Below are positions 25,369 through 33,951 of a stretch of DNA of 64,000 nucleotides, one piece after another. The translations under genes were made by a program, and so were the position numbers. Source of the DNA: an uncultured Acetatifactor sp. (lineage in GTDB: Bacteria > Bacillota > Clostridia > Lachnospirales > Lachnospiraceae); the NCBI GenBank assembly GCA_934394815.1, contig CAKRRD010000007.1:1-64000 (forward strand), given 5' to 3'. How positions within the stretch are numbered: position 1 is the stretch's first letter; each line of letters starts with the position of its first letter. Under the pieces are notes generated by a model that saw nothing but the letters and a program-made list of their open reading frames with translations, was not told where the DNA came from and made no database searches.

Positions 25369-27003
25369 TTATCTGTGCTTACTATCCAAAAGCAGGCAGA
25401 ATTTTTCATACAATTTACAGTATCCTGAGACAGCCATTACACAGAAGACGGGAACCGTATTATACAAATACCTTGACCGGCCCTCAAACAGCATGATAAA
25501 CAAAAACATACCAATAAAGATAACGATCATGACCGTGGACAGACACAGGGCATCCGGATCGGCCGGTTCTGCAGTTTCCTGTTTTTTCCGGGCGGTCATT
25601 CCCATATCCGCAAGAAACAGGGCCTCCAGAATAATCCCCACCAGTACGAAGAACCACAGTCCCTGGCTTACGGTTGTGAAACAGATATAGTTATCCCCTT
25701 CCAGCCAGTAAAAGCTCCGCAGGGGTTCTGTCCAGCTGCTGTCCGTAAGCTCCGGATAATCCCAGGCATGGAAAAATCCCTCCTGATGCCAGCTGAAGGT
25801 GCCGTCATTAAAGCTCATGACCTGTTTTCGCAGCCAGAAGAAAAGCATTCCGCCAAAACCTCTCTCCCGGATCCGCTGCTTTATGCCTTCCATTTCCTTC
25901 TGGACTCTTATTTCCTTTGGCTGTCCCGCATAGGCACGGACCAGTTCCATTCCGCCATCCGAGCAGGCTCCGGTGGTCTCCTCATTCAGGCCATCGTACA
26001 TGAAATTGCTCCAGCCGCTTTCCATGGAGACATCATAATGGTAATCCAGTTCCCGGTACATCTCCTGTTTGCCCAGAGATGCCAGAAAGAAGGCAGCTGC
26101 CAGTAACAGCAATTTGCAGCCGGTCTTTTTTAATTTCACCAAAAGTGCTTCGTCATCCGTGATGGTCCAGTATAGATCCACCAGTACAACGGCGATCAGT
26201 GTCACATAACAGGTAGCCTTCATAATGCCGCCCAGACAACCGGCCAGTGCCAACAGAAACCATAACAGATACGCACACCTGCTTTTGCTTCTACGAAACA
26301 GGCAATACAGGAACAATACCAGTGGTGGAAACACAATGGAGTATCCGTCGGTATAGGGAATCGTTTTCCATGGAGAAAGCCCGAAAAGCAGGCTGACAAG
26401 CCCCAGCGTAATGGTGGATATCCCGATATTTCTGCTGATCAGAAGTGCCGAAAATGCAGTGCACACAACGGCGATCACCAGTAAAATGCATTGATACTGG
26501 ATCCAGATAAACTCGGGATTGTAAGGATAGTCCTTCATGGATGCGGACAGGGAATATAACTTGTAAAGCACCCAGGTAACGGGAATGTTGTTACTGAAAA
26601 TGTTATAATAATCATCATATCCCAGTTCACCGCCCTCATAGATCCAGCGGGCGGAATTCGCTACCATACCGCAATCCCAGCCACCGTAAAAAACGATACA
26701 CTTGGAAATCTTTATATTAACAAGATAGAATGCCACACCGAACACCAGCGTCCCCACAACAAATAGAGTGGCGGAACGTTTTGTATAGGGAATCTTTCTT
26801 GCAAAAAAATAGATAATTCCCAACAGACAGGCTCCGATCACAGCACAGAACAGCAGCCGCTTGTTGCCTACTGCTGTGACGATCTTATGCAGTTCGTTAT
26901 AATTCAGGTTGGCTCCATAAACTATAACAGCGTAAAAAACAGGAAGAAACAGCACCAGCAACAACAATGATAAAACTGCGATGCCTAAATATTTTCTCTT
27001 CAT
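25369..27003 (-). CDS. Polytopic membrane protein, GT-C glycosyltransferase-like
   Basis: This 544-aa protein has about eleven hydrophobic helices. A loop after the third carries GGWDCGMVANSARWIYEGG, similar in place to the first-loop acidic catalytic site of GT-C sugar transferases. A large soluble part (about 330-450) precedes the last helices, and EGRSRYLYNTVP lies near the C terminus, as in Firmicute GT-C proteins. It probably moves sugars from a polyprenyl phosphate to a wall or lipid acceptor; the substrate is unknown. It has its own promoter at 27057-27085 and AAAGGAA before the ATG. Confidence 0.6.
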   Translation of the reverse strand: MKRKYLGIAVLSLLLLVLFLPVFYAVIVYGANLNYNELHKIVTAVGNKRLLFCAVIGACLLGIIYFFARKIPYTKRSATLFVVGTLVFGVAFYLVNIKISKCIVFYGGWDCGMVANSARWIYEGGELGYDDYYNIFSNNIPVTWVLYKLYSLSASMKDYPYNPEFIWIQYQCILLVIAVVCTAFSALLISRNIGISTITLGLVSLLFGLSPWKTIPYTDGYSIVFPPLVLFLYCLFRRSKSRCAYLLWFLLALAGCLGGIMKATCYVTLIAVVLVDLYWTITDDEALLVKLKKTGCKLLLLAAAFFLASLGKQEMYRELDYHYDVSMESGWSNFMYDGLNEETTGACSDGGMELVRAYAGQPKEIRVQKEMEGIKQRIRERGFGGMLFFWLRKQVMSFNDGTFSWHQEGFFHAWDYPELTDSSWTEPLRSFYWLEGDNYICFTTVSQGLWFFVLVGIILEALFLADMGMTARKKQETAEPADPDALCLSTVMIVIFIGMFLFIMLFEGRSRYLYNTVPVFCVMAVSGYCKLYEKFCLLLDSKHR

Positions 27004-27056
27004 CTTAAGGTATTCCTTTCCGGATTATGGTAAAGATATTTTACCTACAAGGCAAT

Positions 27057-27085
27057 ATTGTAGCATTTTCTCCCAAAATTTACAA
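27057..27085 (-). promoter_or_regulatory. Sigma-A promoter of the GT-C-like gene
   Basis: On the minus strand, TTGTAA (27080-27085) and TACAAT (27057-27062) are 17 bases apart, just past the yolD-like stop codon. The leader carries a 6-bp hairpin at 27029-27045. Confidence 0.75.
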
Positions 27086-27090
27086 TGCAG

Positions 27091-27492
27091 CTACAGAAAA
27101 TCGATCCGCAGGATCCGCTCCACCAAAATCTCTGTCTCCCGGATCCGGAGGCTTCTGGTAGTTTCATCAATCTTGTATACGCATCCTTCCAGGGTACGAT
27201 AGGCACCGCCGTCTTTTTTGACATCCGGCACGAAATATGTGATTCTGACAGGGATTGTGTCTTTCGGATGTTGCTGCAGATAACCGATCTGCCGGTCAAT
27301 CTCCTGCTTTCCATCCTCGTCCAGTTCGACAAAACGTTCCGTCAGCCGGGCTGTTTCCCTCAGTGCATCATCGTATCCCGTAAGTGCCGCAAAGGGAGAA
27401 AACTGTGCTGCCCTGTCTTGCAGAGGCATTCTGGGATGAGTGGGTGACACCGGATGTGGCAGATAGAGCATGTCCTCATATTTTTCGTTCAT
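27091..27492 (-). CDS. YolD-like protein
   Basis: This 133-aa protein matches the YolD-like family: the DRAAQFSPFAALTGYDD block (about 26-42), ERFVELDEDGK, and a C-terminal strand-rich half. YolD-like proteins are almost always encoded with Y-family polymerases of the UvrX/UmuC type and have been proposed as their accessory factors, by analogy with UmuD. It is 45 bases downstream of the polymerase gene and shares its LexA-controlled promoter. Confidence 0.88.
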   Translation of the reverse strand: MNEKYEDMLYLPHPVSPTHPRMPLQDRAAQFSPFAALTGYDDALRETARLTERFVELDEDGKQEIDRQIGYLQQHPKDTIPVRITYFVPDVKKDGGAYRTLEGCVYKIDETTRSLRIRETEILVERILRIDFL

Positions 27493-27537
27493 TTTTTACC
27501 CTTTTCTGTGATTGGTTTTTGTGTCCATGATAGTTAA

Positions 27538-29088
27538 TTATGCCTTATGACCGCCAATCTGACGGTTCCTGTCTATGGTGGTGGCGCCTTCCTGCAGGTC
27601 AGCCGCTTTCAAAATGGCATTTTTGCCGTATTTGGACTGCAGGCGGAGCATTGCCTCCTGCAGATGCTTTTCTTTCTCCAGCCGTTCCATTTCCTGCTGT
27701 CTGGTTTCCCGGGAAGTTTCCTCTGCTTCCATCTGTAAAAGACCTCCGGAGAACAGATCCAGCTGTTCGTAGACCGGCTCATTTTTTATACTGTCCGCAT
27801 CTTTTAAATGATTGGCTGCCAGCGTGATCCTCCGGGCCAGAAGCGCAGGATCCACGATCCGCTCATATAACCTCATGGTCGTTTCTGTGATCATGCTGAC
27901 CGATGCGGTCAATGCAGCAAGGTTCCCGGTACCATGGGCATGCTTCGGCACGCTTCTGCCGTAGCGGTCTACGGTGATCTCACCGTGATAGTAGTTGGCA
28001 ATCTCCGGAATTTTCAGGTTGTCAATATCATAGCCCACAGTCAGTACGATCTGATCCGTGACCAGCCTTTTCGCTGCCAGATCCATGGCCAGCTGCTCTG
28101 CCATCTCCCGGACCACGATCTTCGTCTGTGTGAAATCCGTGGCACAATGCAATACCTGCCCGGAACTGATACTGTTGGTCTCCGGCCGGTAGGATTTGAT
28201 CAGTTCCATGGTCACCGGTTCATATCCCCAGGCATGGTCGATCAGAAGTTCCGCATTGATTCCGAACATCCGGTATAACAGGTCTTCATTATAATACTCT
28301 GTTGGCCCGCCGATGGAGCATCTGGCCACATCACCCATGGTAAACATTCCGGCGGCTTCCAGCTTCTTACGGTATCCGGCTCCCACTCTCCAGAAATCCG
28401 TCAGAGGTTTATGATCCCACAAAAGTTCCCGGTAACTGATTTCATCCAGTTCGGCGATCCGGACCCCGTTCCTATCCGGCTCCATATGTTTCGCCACAAT
28501 GTCCATGGCGATCTTACACAGGTACAGATTGGTTCCGATCCCCGCCGTGGCGGTCAGTCCCTTCTTTTCCAGAATCTCCTTTGCTATCTTCGATGCCAGT
28601 TCTCTGGCTGTCATGCCATAAGTTTTCAAATATTGTGTCGCATCCAGAAACACTTCGTCAATGGAATAGACATGAATGTCCTCCGGAGCGATATATTCCA
28701 GATAAATATTATAGATCTGGGTACTGCATTCCAGATATCTGGCCATCCGGGGCGTGGCGGTGACGAACCCCACCTCCAGTTCCGGATGCTCCTGTAATTC
28801 GTCTGCAAAGGTGCTTTTCCCCGAAAAGATTCCGCCGGGGGCTTTCACCTTCCGCAGGGCATTCACTTCCCGCACTTTGGAGATTACTTCAAACAGCCTC
28901 GCTCTTCCCGGAATTCCATAGGATTTCAGTGAAGGTGACACTGCAAGGCAGATCGTCTTCTGTGTCCTTGCAGCATCCGCCACCACCAGATTCGTATTCA
29001 AAGGATCCAGCCCTCTGTCCACGCACTCCACGGAGGCATAAAAGGACTTGAGATCCATGGCAATATAAGTATGGGATTGTGGTTCCAT
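27538..29088 (-). CDS. Y-family DNA polymerase (UvrX/DinB type)
   Basis: This 516-aa translesion polymerase has the first catalytic aspartate in MDLKSFYASVE (D12) and the second acidic pair in SIDEVF (142-147). A helix-hairpin-helix region and a little-finger domain follow, and a C-terminal tail contains QLDLFSGG, resembling a sliding-clamp binding motif. UvrX-type enzymes act in SOS mutagenesis. I chose the ATG at 29088 with AAAGGAGG upstream; the longer frame to 29295 runs through the promoter and into the next transcript. Confidence 0.92.
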   Translation of the reverse strand: MEPQSHTYIAMDLKSFYASVECVDRGLDPLNTNLVVADAARTQKTICLAVSPSLKSYGIPGRARLFEVISKVREVNALRKVKAPGGIFSGKSTFADELQEHPELEVGFVTATPRMARYLECSTQIYNIYLEYIAPEDIHVYSIDEVFLDATQYLKTYGMTARELASKIAKEILEKKGLTATAGIGTNLYLCKIAMDIVAKHMEPDRNGVRIAELDEISYRELLWDHKPLTDFWRVGAGYRKKLEAAGMFTMGDVARCSIGGPTEYYNEDLLYRMFGINAELLIDHAWGYEPVTMELIKSYRPETNSISSGQVLHCATDFTQTKIVVREMAEQLAMDLAAKRLVTDQIVLTVGYDIDNLKIPEIANYYHGEITVDRYGRSVPKHAHGTGNLAALTASVSMITETTMRLYERIVDPALLARRITLAANHLKDADSIKNEPVYEQLDLFSGGLLQMEAEETSRETRQQEMERLEKEKHLQEAMLRLQSKYGKNAILKAADLQEGATTIDRNRQIGGHKA

Positions 29089-29151
29089 TGCTGCCTCCTT
29101 TCCGGGGCCTGTCTGCCTTGCAGCCACTTGTTTTTCTCTGTTGCTCATTAT

Positions 29152-29180
29152 ATTATACCAGAACATGTATTCGATTACAA
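29152..29180 (-). promoter_or_regulatory. LexA-controlled promoter of the Y-family polymerase operon
   Basis: On the minus strand, TTGTAA (29175-29180) and TATAAT (29152-29157) are 17 bases apart. A LexA box, CGAATACATGTTCT (29160-29173), fits 12 of 14 consensus positions and fills the spacer between the two boxes. Confidence 0.85.
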
Positions 29181-29192
29181 AGTAATTTTCTG

Positions 29193-29223
29193 GAAAAAAA
29201 GACTCCCGAAAAAATCGGGAGTC
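29193..29223 (-). terminator. Intrinsic terminator after the GGGtoGRT gene
   Basis: On the minus strand, GACTCCCGA and TCGGGAGTC form a perfect 9-bp stem (29215-29223 with 29201-29209), followed by seven T residues. It isolates the polymerase operon from the upstream unit. Confidence 0.93.
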
Positions 29224-29251
29224 TCGAAAAACATTTTTAATAAGTTCTATC

Positions 29252-30262
29252 TTAGAACTTGCCAGCCTTAGCAGCTTCCTCGATGGATACGGCAACAGCT
29301 ACGGTAGCACCTACCATAGGATTGTTACCCATACCGATCAGACCCATCATCTCAACGTGTGCAGGTACGGAGGAAGAACCAGCGAACTGCGCGTCAGAGT
29401 GCATACGGCCCAGAGTATCGGTGAAACCGTAAGAAGCGGGACCTGCAGCCATGTTATCGGGATGCAGAGTACGTCCGGTACCGCCGCCGGAAGCAACGGA
29501 GAAATACTTCTTGCCTGCTTCCAGTCTCTCCTTCTTGTAGGTACCAGCTACGGGATGCTGGAATCTGGTAGGGTTGGTAGAGTTACCGGTGATGGATACG
29601 TCTACGTTCTCCTTCCACATGATAGCTACGCCTTCGGGAACGCTGTTAGCGCCGTAGCAGTTAACCTTAGCACGAAGTCCCTCGGAATAAGCGATTCTCT
29701 CTACTTCGGTAACGGTGTTGGTGTAAGGATCATAAGAGGTCTCTACAAAAGTAAATCCGTTGATACGGGAAATGATCTTTGCAGCATCCTTACCAAGACC
29801 GTTCAGGATAACACGTAAAGGCTTCTGACGAACTTTGTTAGCCTTCTCTGCGATACCAATCGCACCCTCTGCTGCTGCGAAGGACTCATGTCCAGCCAGG
29901 AAACAGAAGCAGTCGGTATCCTCTTCCAGTAACATCTTGCCCAGGTTACCATGACCAAGACCTACCTTACGGGTATCAGCAACGGAACCGGGGATACAGA
30001 ATGCCTGTAAACCTTCGCCGATAGCTGCAGCTGCTTCAGATGCCTTTCTGCAGCCTTTCTTGATTGCGATTGCAGCGCCTACAGTGTAAGCCCAGCAAGC
30101 ATTTTCAAAACAGATGGGCTGGATCTTCTTTACCTGATCGTATACATCCAGGCCTGCATCTTTTGTGATCTTCTCTGCTTCTTCGATAGAGGAGATACCA
30201 TAGCTGTTCAGTACAGCGTTGATCTTATCAATACGTCTTTCATATGATTCAAATAAAGCCAT
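29252..30262 (-). CDS. GGGtoGRT family protein, function unknown
   Basis: This 336-aa soluble protein belongs to the family named for its GGGTGRT motif (residues 259-265 here). Other conserved-looking blocks are GLGHGNLGKMLLEE (about 101-114), GHESFAAAEGAIGIAEKANKVRQKPLR, and a glycine-rich end (GLIGMGNNPMVGATVAVAVSIEE). Cysteines at 51, 56, 71, 89, 118, 120 and 202 could serve metal or cofactor binding. The function is unknown to me. It always seems to travel with the NifU-like gene next to it, suggesting an iron-sulfur or redox role. GGAGGA precedes the ATG and a strong terminator follows. Confidence 0.8.
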   Translation of the reverse strand: MALFESYERRIDKINAVLNSYGISSIEEAEKITKDAGLDVYDQVKKIQPICFENACWAYTVGAAIAIKKGCRKASEAAAAIGEGLQAFCIPGSVADTRKVGLGHGNLGKMLLEEDTDCFCFLAGHESFAAAEGAIGIAEKANKVRQKPLRVILNGLGKDAAKIISRINGFTFVETSYDPYTNTVTEVERIAYSEGLRAKVNCYGANSVPEGVAIMWKENVDVSITGNSTNPTRFQHPVAGTYKKERLEAGKKYFSVASGGGTGRTLHPDNMAAGPASYGFTDTLGRMHSDAQFAGSSSVPAHVEMMGLIGMGNNPMVGATVAVAVSIEEAAKAGKF

Positions 30263-30282
30263 TTTTTCTGTCCTCCTGTATC

Positions 30283-30975
30283 TTATTGTTTTCTGGGATC
30301 GATGATCTTAACTGCATCGTCTACACGGCCATACTGGCCCTTAGCCTTCTCCCATGCAGTGTTGGCATCATCACCCTTCTTGATGAAGTCGGTCATCTTG
30401 CCGAGGTTAACGAACTGGTAGCCGATGATCTGATCATCCTTGTCCAGAGCGATACCGGTTACATAACCTTCTGCCATCTCCAGATAACGAGGGCCCTTCT
30501 TCAGAGTACCGTACATGGTACCAACCTGGCTTCTTAAGCCCTTACCGAGGTCTTCCAGACCTGCGCCGACAGGCAGACCTTCCTCAGAGAATGCGCTCTG
30601 GGTACGGCCATAAACGATCTGTAAGAACAGCTCTCTCATAGCGGTATTGATTGCATCACATACAAGGTCAGTATTTAAAGCTTCCATAACGGTCAGACCG
30701 GGCAGAATCTCAGCAGCCATAGCTGCGGAGTGAGTCATACCGGAACATCCAACGGTCTCAACCAGAGCCTCCTGGATGATACCTTCCTTAACGTTCAGGG
30801 TCAGCTTACATGCACCCTGCTGAGGTGCACACCAGCCCACACCGTGAGTCAGACCGGAAATATCCTTAACTTCTTTTGCCTGCACCCATTTTGCCTCTTC
30901 GGGAATGGGAGCACAACCATGATGTACGCCCTGTGCAACGGGACACATTTCTTCAACTTCTTTTGAATAAATCAT
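30283..30975 (-). CDS. NifU/IscU-like iron-sulfur scaffold domain protein
   Basis: This 230-aa protein has an IscU/NifU-like segment, GCSGMTHSAAMAAEIL (about 76-91), comparable to the GCGxAI-x-S motif of scaffold proteins. The cysteines are at 11, 21, 49, 56, 77 and 106. The C-terminal half (about 135-225), with QIIGYQFVNLGKM, is not part of standard IscU. It may assemble a cluster for its partner, the GGGtoGRT protein, 20 bases downstream. AAAGGAG precedes the ATG. There is no cysteine desulfurase gene in the window. Confidence 0.7.
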   Translation of the reverse strand: MIYSKEVEEMCPVAQGVHHGCAPIPEEAKWVQAKEVKDISGLTHGVGWCAPQQGACKLTLNVKEGIIQEALVETVGCSGMTHSAAMAAEILPGLTVMEALNTDLVCDAINTAMRELFLQIVYGRTQSAFSEEGLPVGAGLEDLGKGLRSQVGTMYGTLKKGPRYLEMAEGYVTGIALDKDDQIIGYQFVNLGKMTDFIKKGDDANTAWEKAKGQYGRVDDAVKIIDPRKQ

Positions 30976-31064
30976 GTGAAATCTCCTTTCAATATGTACT
31001 TATAATACTATTGATAAAATAATATCATAATGGTCGTGTTCATTCTCTCATATTTCCTTTAAAA

Positions 31065-31093
31065 AATCTAGGGGTTTTGACAATTTTTTTCAA
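31065..31093 (-). promoter_or_regulatory. Putative promoter of the NifU-like/GGGtoGRT unit
   Basis: On the minus strand, TTGAAA (31088-31093) and TAGATT (31065-31070) are 17 bases apart, leaving a leader of about 83 bases. The region is AT-rich with other possible -10 sites, so this is tentative. Confidence 0.4.
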
Positions 31094-31103
31094 TAGTTTA
31101 TAG

Positions 31104-31150
31104 AAATAAACACCGTATCCCCCAATGAACTGTATGGGAAATACGGTGCT
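31104..31150 (-). terminator. Intrinsic terminator after ppa
   Basis: On the minus strand, CACCGTAT (31141-31148) pairs with ATACGGTG (31111-31118), extended by CCC/GGG inside the stem, then TTTATTTC. The T-run is weak. Confidence 0.65.
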
Positions 31151-31181
31151 TTGTGATTGTTGAAAATCAATTATCAACAGC

Positions 31182-31733
31182 TTACCAGCTCTTGATAAAG
31201 GTATCGATGTAGTTATCCAGACATTTCTTAATTACTTCAATGGCTTCTTCTCTGTTACCCTTTTCATTGACGGCGGTGGTCTTGTTTTCCAGGGCCTTGT
31301 ATACGGTGAAGAAATGTTCCATCTCGTCTACCACATGACCGGGCAGCTCGGAAATATCATGGTAACAGTTATAGTTGGGGTCATTGAAGGGAACTGCAAT
31401 GATCTTCTCATCGTTTTTACCGTTGTCCAGCATGGAGATCACACCGATAGGATATGCTCTTACCAGAGTCATGGGCTGTACCGGTTCGGAGCACAGTAAC
31501 AGTACATCCAGCGGATCCCCGTCATCGCCATAGGTTCTGGGAATAAAGCCGTAGTTTGCCGGATAATGAGTGGAGGTATGCAGGATGCGGTCCAGGATCA
31601 GAAGACCGGTCTCCTTGTCCAGTTCATACTTGTTCTTGCTGCCCTTGGAAATCTCGATCACACAGACAAAATCGGTGGGTGTGACTCTCTGGGTGCTCAT
31701 AGTGTGCCAAATGCTTCCGTTTACTTCTTTCAT
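31182..31733 (-). CDS. ppa: Soluble inorganic pyrophosphatase (family I)
   Basis: This 183-aa enzyme hydrolyses pyrophosphate to phosphate in the cytoplasm. The family I signature DGDPLDVL (about 70-77) carries the metal-binding aspartates. Upstream, YPANYGFIP and NKYELDKETG match the family, and downstream VPFNDPNY is typical. I chose the ATG at 31733 for its GAGGAGAGA site over a longer frame. It sits between proA and its own terminator. Confidence 0.93.
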   Translation of the reverse strand: MKEVNGSIWHTMSTQRVTPTDFVCVIEISKGSKNKYELDKETGLLILDRILHTSTHYPANYGFIPRTYGDDGDPLDVLLLCSEPVQPMTLVRAYPIGVISMLDNGKNDEKIIAVPFNDPNYNCYHDISELPGHVVDEMEHFFTVYKALENKTTAVNEKGNREEAIEVIKKCLDNYIDTFIKSW

Positions 31734-31830
31734 AAATCTCTCTCCTCTTCTATAACTATTTCCAGCCGGTGTCTTCACCATACAGGCGTAACATCCGTCC
31801 GGAGAATACGCTGAATATGAATAAAAATGT

Positions 31831-33078
31831 TTATCCGCGGATCTGACCGTTCCCGTGGATCTTATATTTATAAGAGGTCAGTTCCTTAAGCCCCATGGGG
31901 CCTCTGGCATGCAGCTTCTGGGTACTGATACCGATCTCCGCGCCGAAGCCGAATTCAAAACCGTCCGTGAAGCGGGTGGAGGCGTTGACATAGACGCAGG
32001 CCGCATCCACTTCATTTAAGAATTTCTCTGCGGCTTCCGCATTTTCCGTCACGATACATTCGGAATGCTTCGTATTATAGCGGTTGATATGGGCAATGGC
32101 CTCTTCCACACTGTCTACGGTCTTAATGGACAGAATATAATCCAGATATTCCGTACCATAATCTTCTTCCGTTGCGGGAATACAGTCCGGCAGGATCTCT
32201 CTGGTGCTTTCGTCGCCCCGCAGTTCCACACTTTTCGTTTTCAGTGTCTCTGCCATCTTCGGAAGGAACTTATCCCGGATAGCCCGATGTACCACCAGAG
32301 ATTCGCAGGCATTGCAGACACCGATGCGCTGGGTCTTGGCATTCATCAGGATCTTTACCGCCATATCCACATCCGCATCTTTGTCCACATAGACGTGGCA
32401 GTTGCCGGTTCCGGTCTCTATGACGGGAATGGTACTGTTCTCCACCACGCTGCGGATCAGTCCCGCACCGCCTCTGGGAATCAGTACATCCACGTATTCT
32501 TTCAGCTTCATGAACTGTGCCGTGACCGCACGGTCCGTATCCTCGATCAGCTGTACCGCCGTCCGGGGCATACCGCAGGCTTCCAGAGCGTCCTGCAATA
32601 TTTTTACAATAGCGATATTGGAATGGATGGCATCACTGCCACCTTTTAAGATCACCGCATTTCCTGTTTTAAAGCATAATCCGAAGGCATCCGCCGTCAC
32701 ATTGGGGCGGGCCTCATAGATAATGCCGATGACACCCAGGGGAACTCTGACCTTATCAATCTGTAGTCCGTTGGGGCGTTCAAAATGTTCCATGGTCTCG
32801 CCGATACAATCCGGAAGGGCTGCAATCTGTGTCAAACCTTCTGCAATCTGGGCAATTCTCTCTCCGGTAAGCTTCAGACGATCCAGAAGTCCCGGATTCA
32901 TGCCATTCTTTTTTCCATTTTCCAGATCCAGCGCATTCGCTGTAAGGATCTCTTCCTGACGGTCGCACAGAGATTCTGCCGCCGTCTGCAGCGCTTTATT
33001 TTTCTCTTCTGTCGTAAGCTTCTGCAATACATATTTGGCATTGCAGGCATTTTTTCCCAGTTCTGTAAGTCCAGCCAT
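31831..33078 (-). CDS. proA: Gamma-glutamyl phosphate reductase
   Basis: This 415-aa enzyme makes glutamate-5-semialdehyde in proline synthesis. The catalytic cysteine is in [10 protein letters not shown] (about 277-286). The NAD(P)-binding [14 protein letters not shown] and the C-terminal [19 protein letters not shown] block are typical. GGCGGGGAAA precedes the ATG. It is fourth in the run proB, DUF896 gene, cycloligase, proA. Confidence 0.96.
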   Translation of the reverse strand: MAGLTELGKNACNAKYVLQKLTTEEKNKALQTAAESLCDRQEEILTANALDLENGKKNGMNPGLLDRLKLTGERIAQIAEGLTQIAALPDCIGETMEHFERPNGLQIDKVRVPLGVIGIIYEARPNVTADAFGLCFKTGNAVILKGGSDAIHSNIAIVKILQDALEACGMPRTAVQLIEDTDRAVTAQFMKLKEYVDVLIPRGGAGLIRSVVENSTIPVIETGTGNCHVYVDKDADVDMAVKILMNAKTQRIGVCNACESLVVHRAIRDKFLPKMAETLKTKSVELRGDESTREILPDCIPATEEDYGTEYLDYILSIKTVDSVEEAIAHINRYNTKHSECIVTENAEAAEKFLNEVDAACVYVNASTRFTDGFEFGFGAEIGISTQKLHARGPMGLKELTSYKYKIHGNGQIRG

Positions 33079-33131
33079 TTTCCCCGCCTTTCTGTGACTG
33101 CCGATAACATCCCATCATATTCGAAATAAAA

Positions 33132-33707
33132 CTATACAAGAATGACCTGACAGGGCTTTAGGTCCGTCTCTTCCATCGGCACCTCTTCTGCCTGCTGGCA
33201 GCGGAATCCGACAGCGATGCTGCGAAGCCTTAATGCTTCCTTGTCTGACAGATACCGGTCATAAAATCCGGTACCGTATCCCATACGGTTACCGAAGGGA
33301 TCAAATACACTTCCCGGCATAAGCAACAGACATTTGTCTGCCCCATGGGAGTCAAATACATAGCGTTCCGTATTCCCTTCCGGTTCCGGGATTCCCTTAT
33401 AACCTTCTTTCAGTTCCGTCAGGGAATGGATCCGGTAAAATTGCATTTCCCGTCCCTCCACTTTGGGGACATAGACCTTTTTTCCATCCCGCAGGGCATT
33501 TTCCAGGATTTCCGTGGTACAGATCTCGCTTCCGTAGCCGACAAAGCCAAGGATCGTATCCGAGAGATAATACCACTGGTGTCCCAGAATCCGTTCGGTT
33601 ATGAGAAACTTTCCCCGTTCCCGCTCTTCCTTCGTCAGTGCATCTCTGCGGGTCAATACTTCCCTGCGCAGTTTCTTTTTCTGTTCTCTGCATTCTTCTG
33701 CGTTCAT
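33132..33707 (-). CDS. 5-formyltetrahydrofolate cyclo-ligase
   Basis: This 191-aa enzyme converts 5-formyl-THF to methenyl-THF with ATP. It has the N-terminal basic helix (KKKLRREVLTRRD), the folate and ATP loop with FDPFGNRMGYGTGFYDRYL (about 135-153), and a C terminus with PMEETD, all standard. It overlaps the DUF896 gene by four bases (ATGA). It returns a stored folate to the pool used by fhs and folD elsewhere in the window. Confidence 0.92.
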   Translation of the reverse strand: MNAEECREQKKKLRREVLTRRDALTKEERERGKFLITERILGHQWYYLSDTILGFVGYGSEICTTEILENALRDGKKVYVPKVEGREMQFYRIHSLTELKEGYKGIPEPEGNTERYVFDSHGADKCLLLMPGSVFDPFGNRMGYGTGFYDRYLSDKEALRLRSIAVGFRCQQAEEVPMEETDLKPCQVILV

Positions 33708-33922
33708 TTCTTCTTTTTATAAGACGGTTTTAATTTTTCAATGGTACCGTCCGGTCTTTCAATCTCAATGTTGTCCAGCTGCGCTTTCATGTTACGTTTA
33801 ATGCTGTCCACATATTCCTGTCTGAGAATGGACTGTTCCAGCTTCTCTTCGTCGGTCAGTCCTTCCCTCTGGGATTTGTGATAAAGTTCATTGATACGCT
33901 TTATTCTTTCGTCCATATTCAT
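33704..33922 (-). CDS. DUF896 (YnzC-like) small protein
   Basis: This 72-aa basic protein has RINELYHKSQREGLTDEEKLEQ, then LRQEYVDSIK, the DUF896 pattern. In B. subtilis YnzC is encoded near lexA/yneA, and its role is unclear. The ATG at 33922 has GAGGAAC upstream; the longer frame lacks one. It is inserted between proB and the cycloligase gene and is translationally coupled to the latter. Confidence 0.85.
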   Translation of the reverse strand: MNMDERIKRINELYHKSQREGLTDEEKLEQSILRQEYVDSIKRNMKAQLDNIEIERPDGTIEKLKPSYKKKK

Positions 33923-33951
33923 AATAAGTTCCTCTTTTCCTTGACCTGCTG

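Noticed and set aside
29089..29295. N-terminal extension of the Y-family polymerase
   Set aside because: It would run through the LexA-controlled promoter and the terminator of the upstream operon; the start at 29088 has a strong ribosome binding site.
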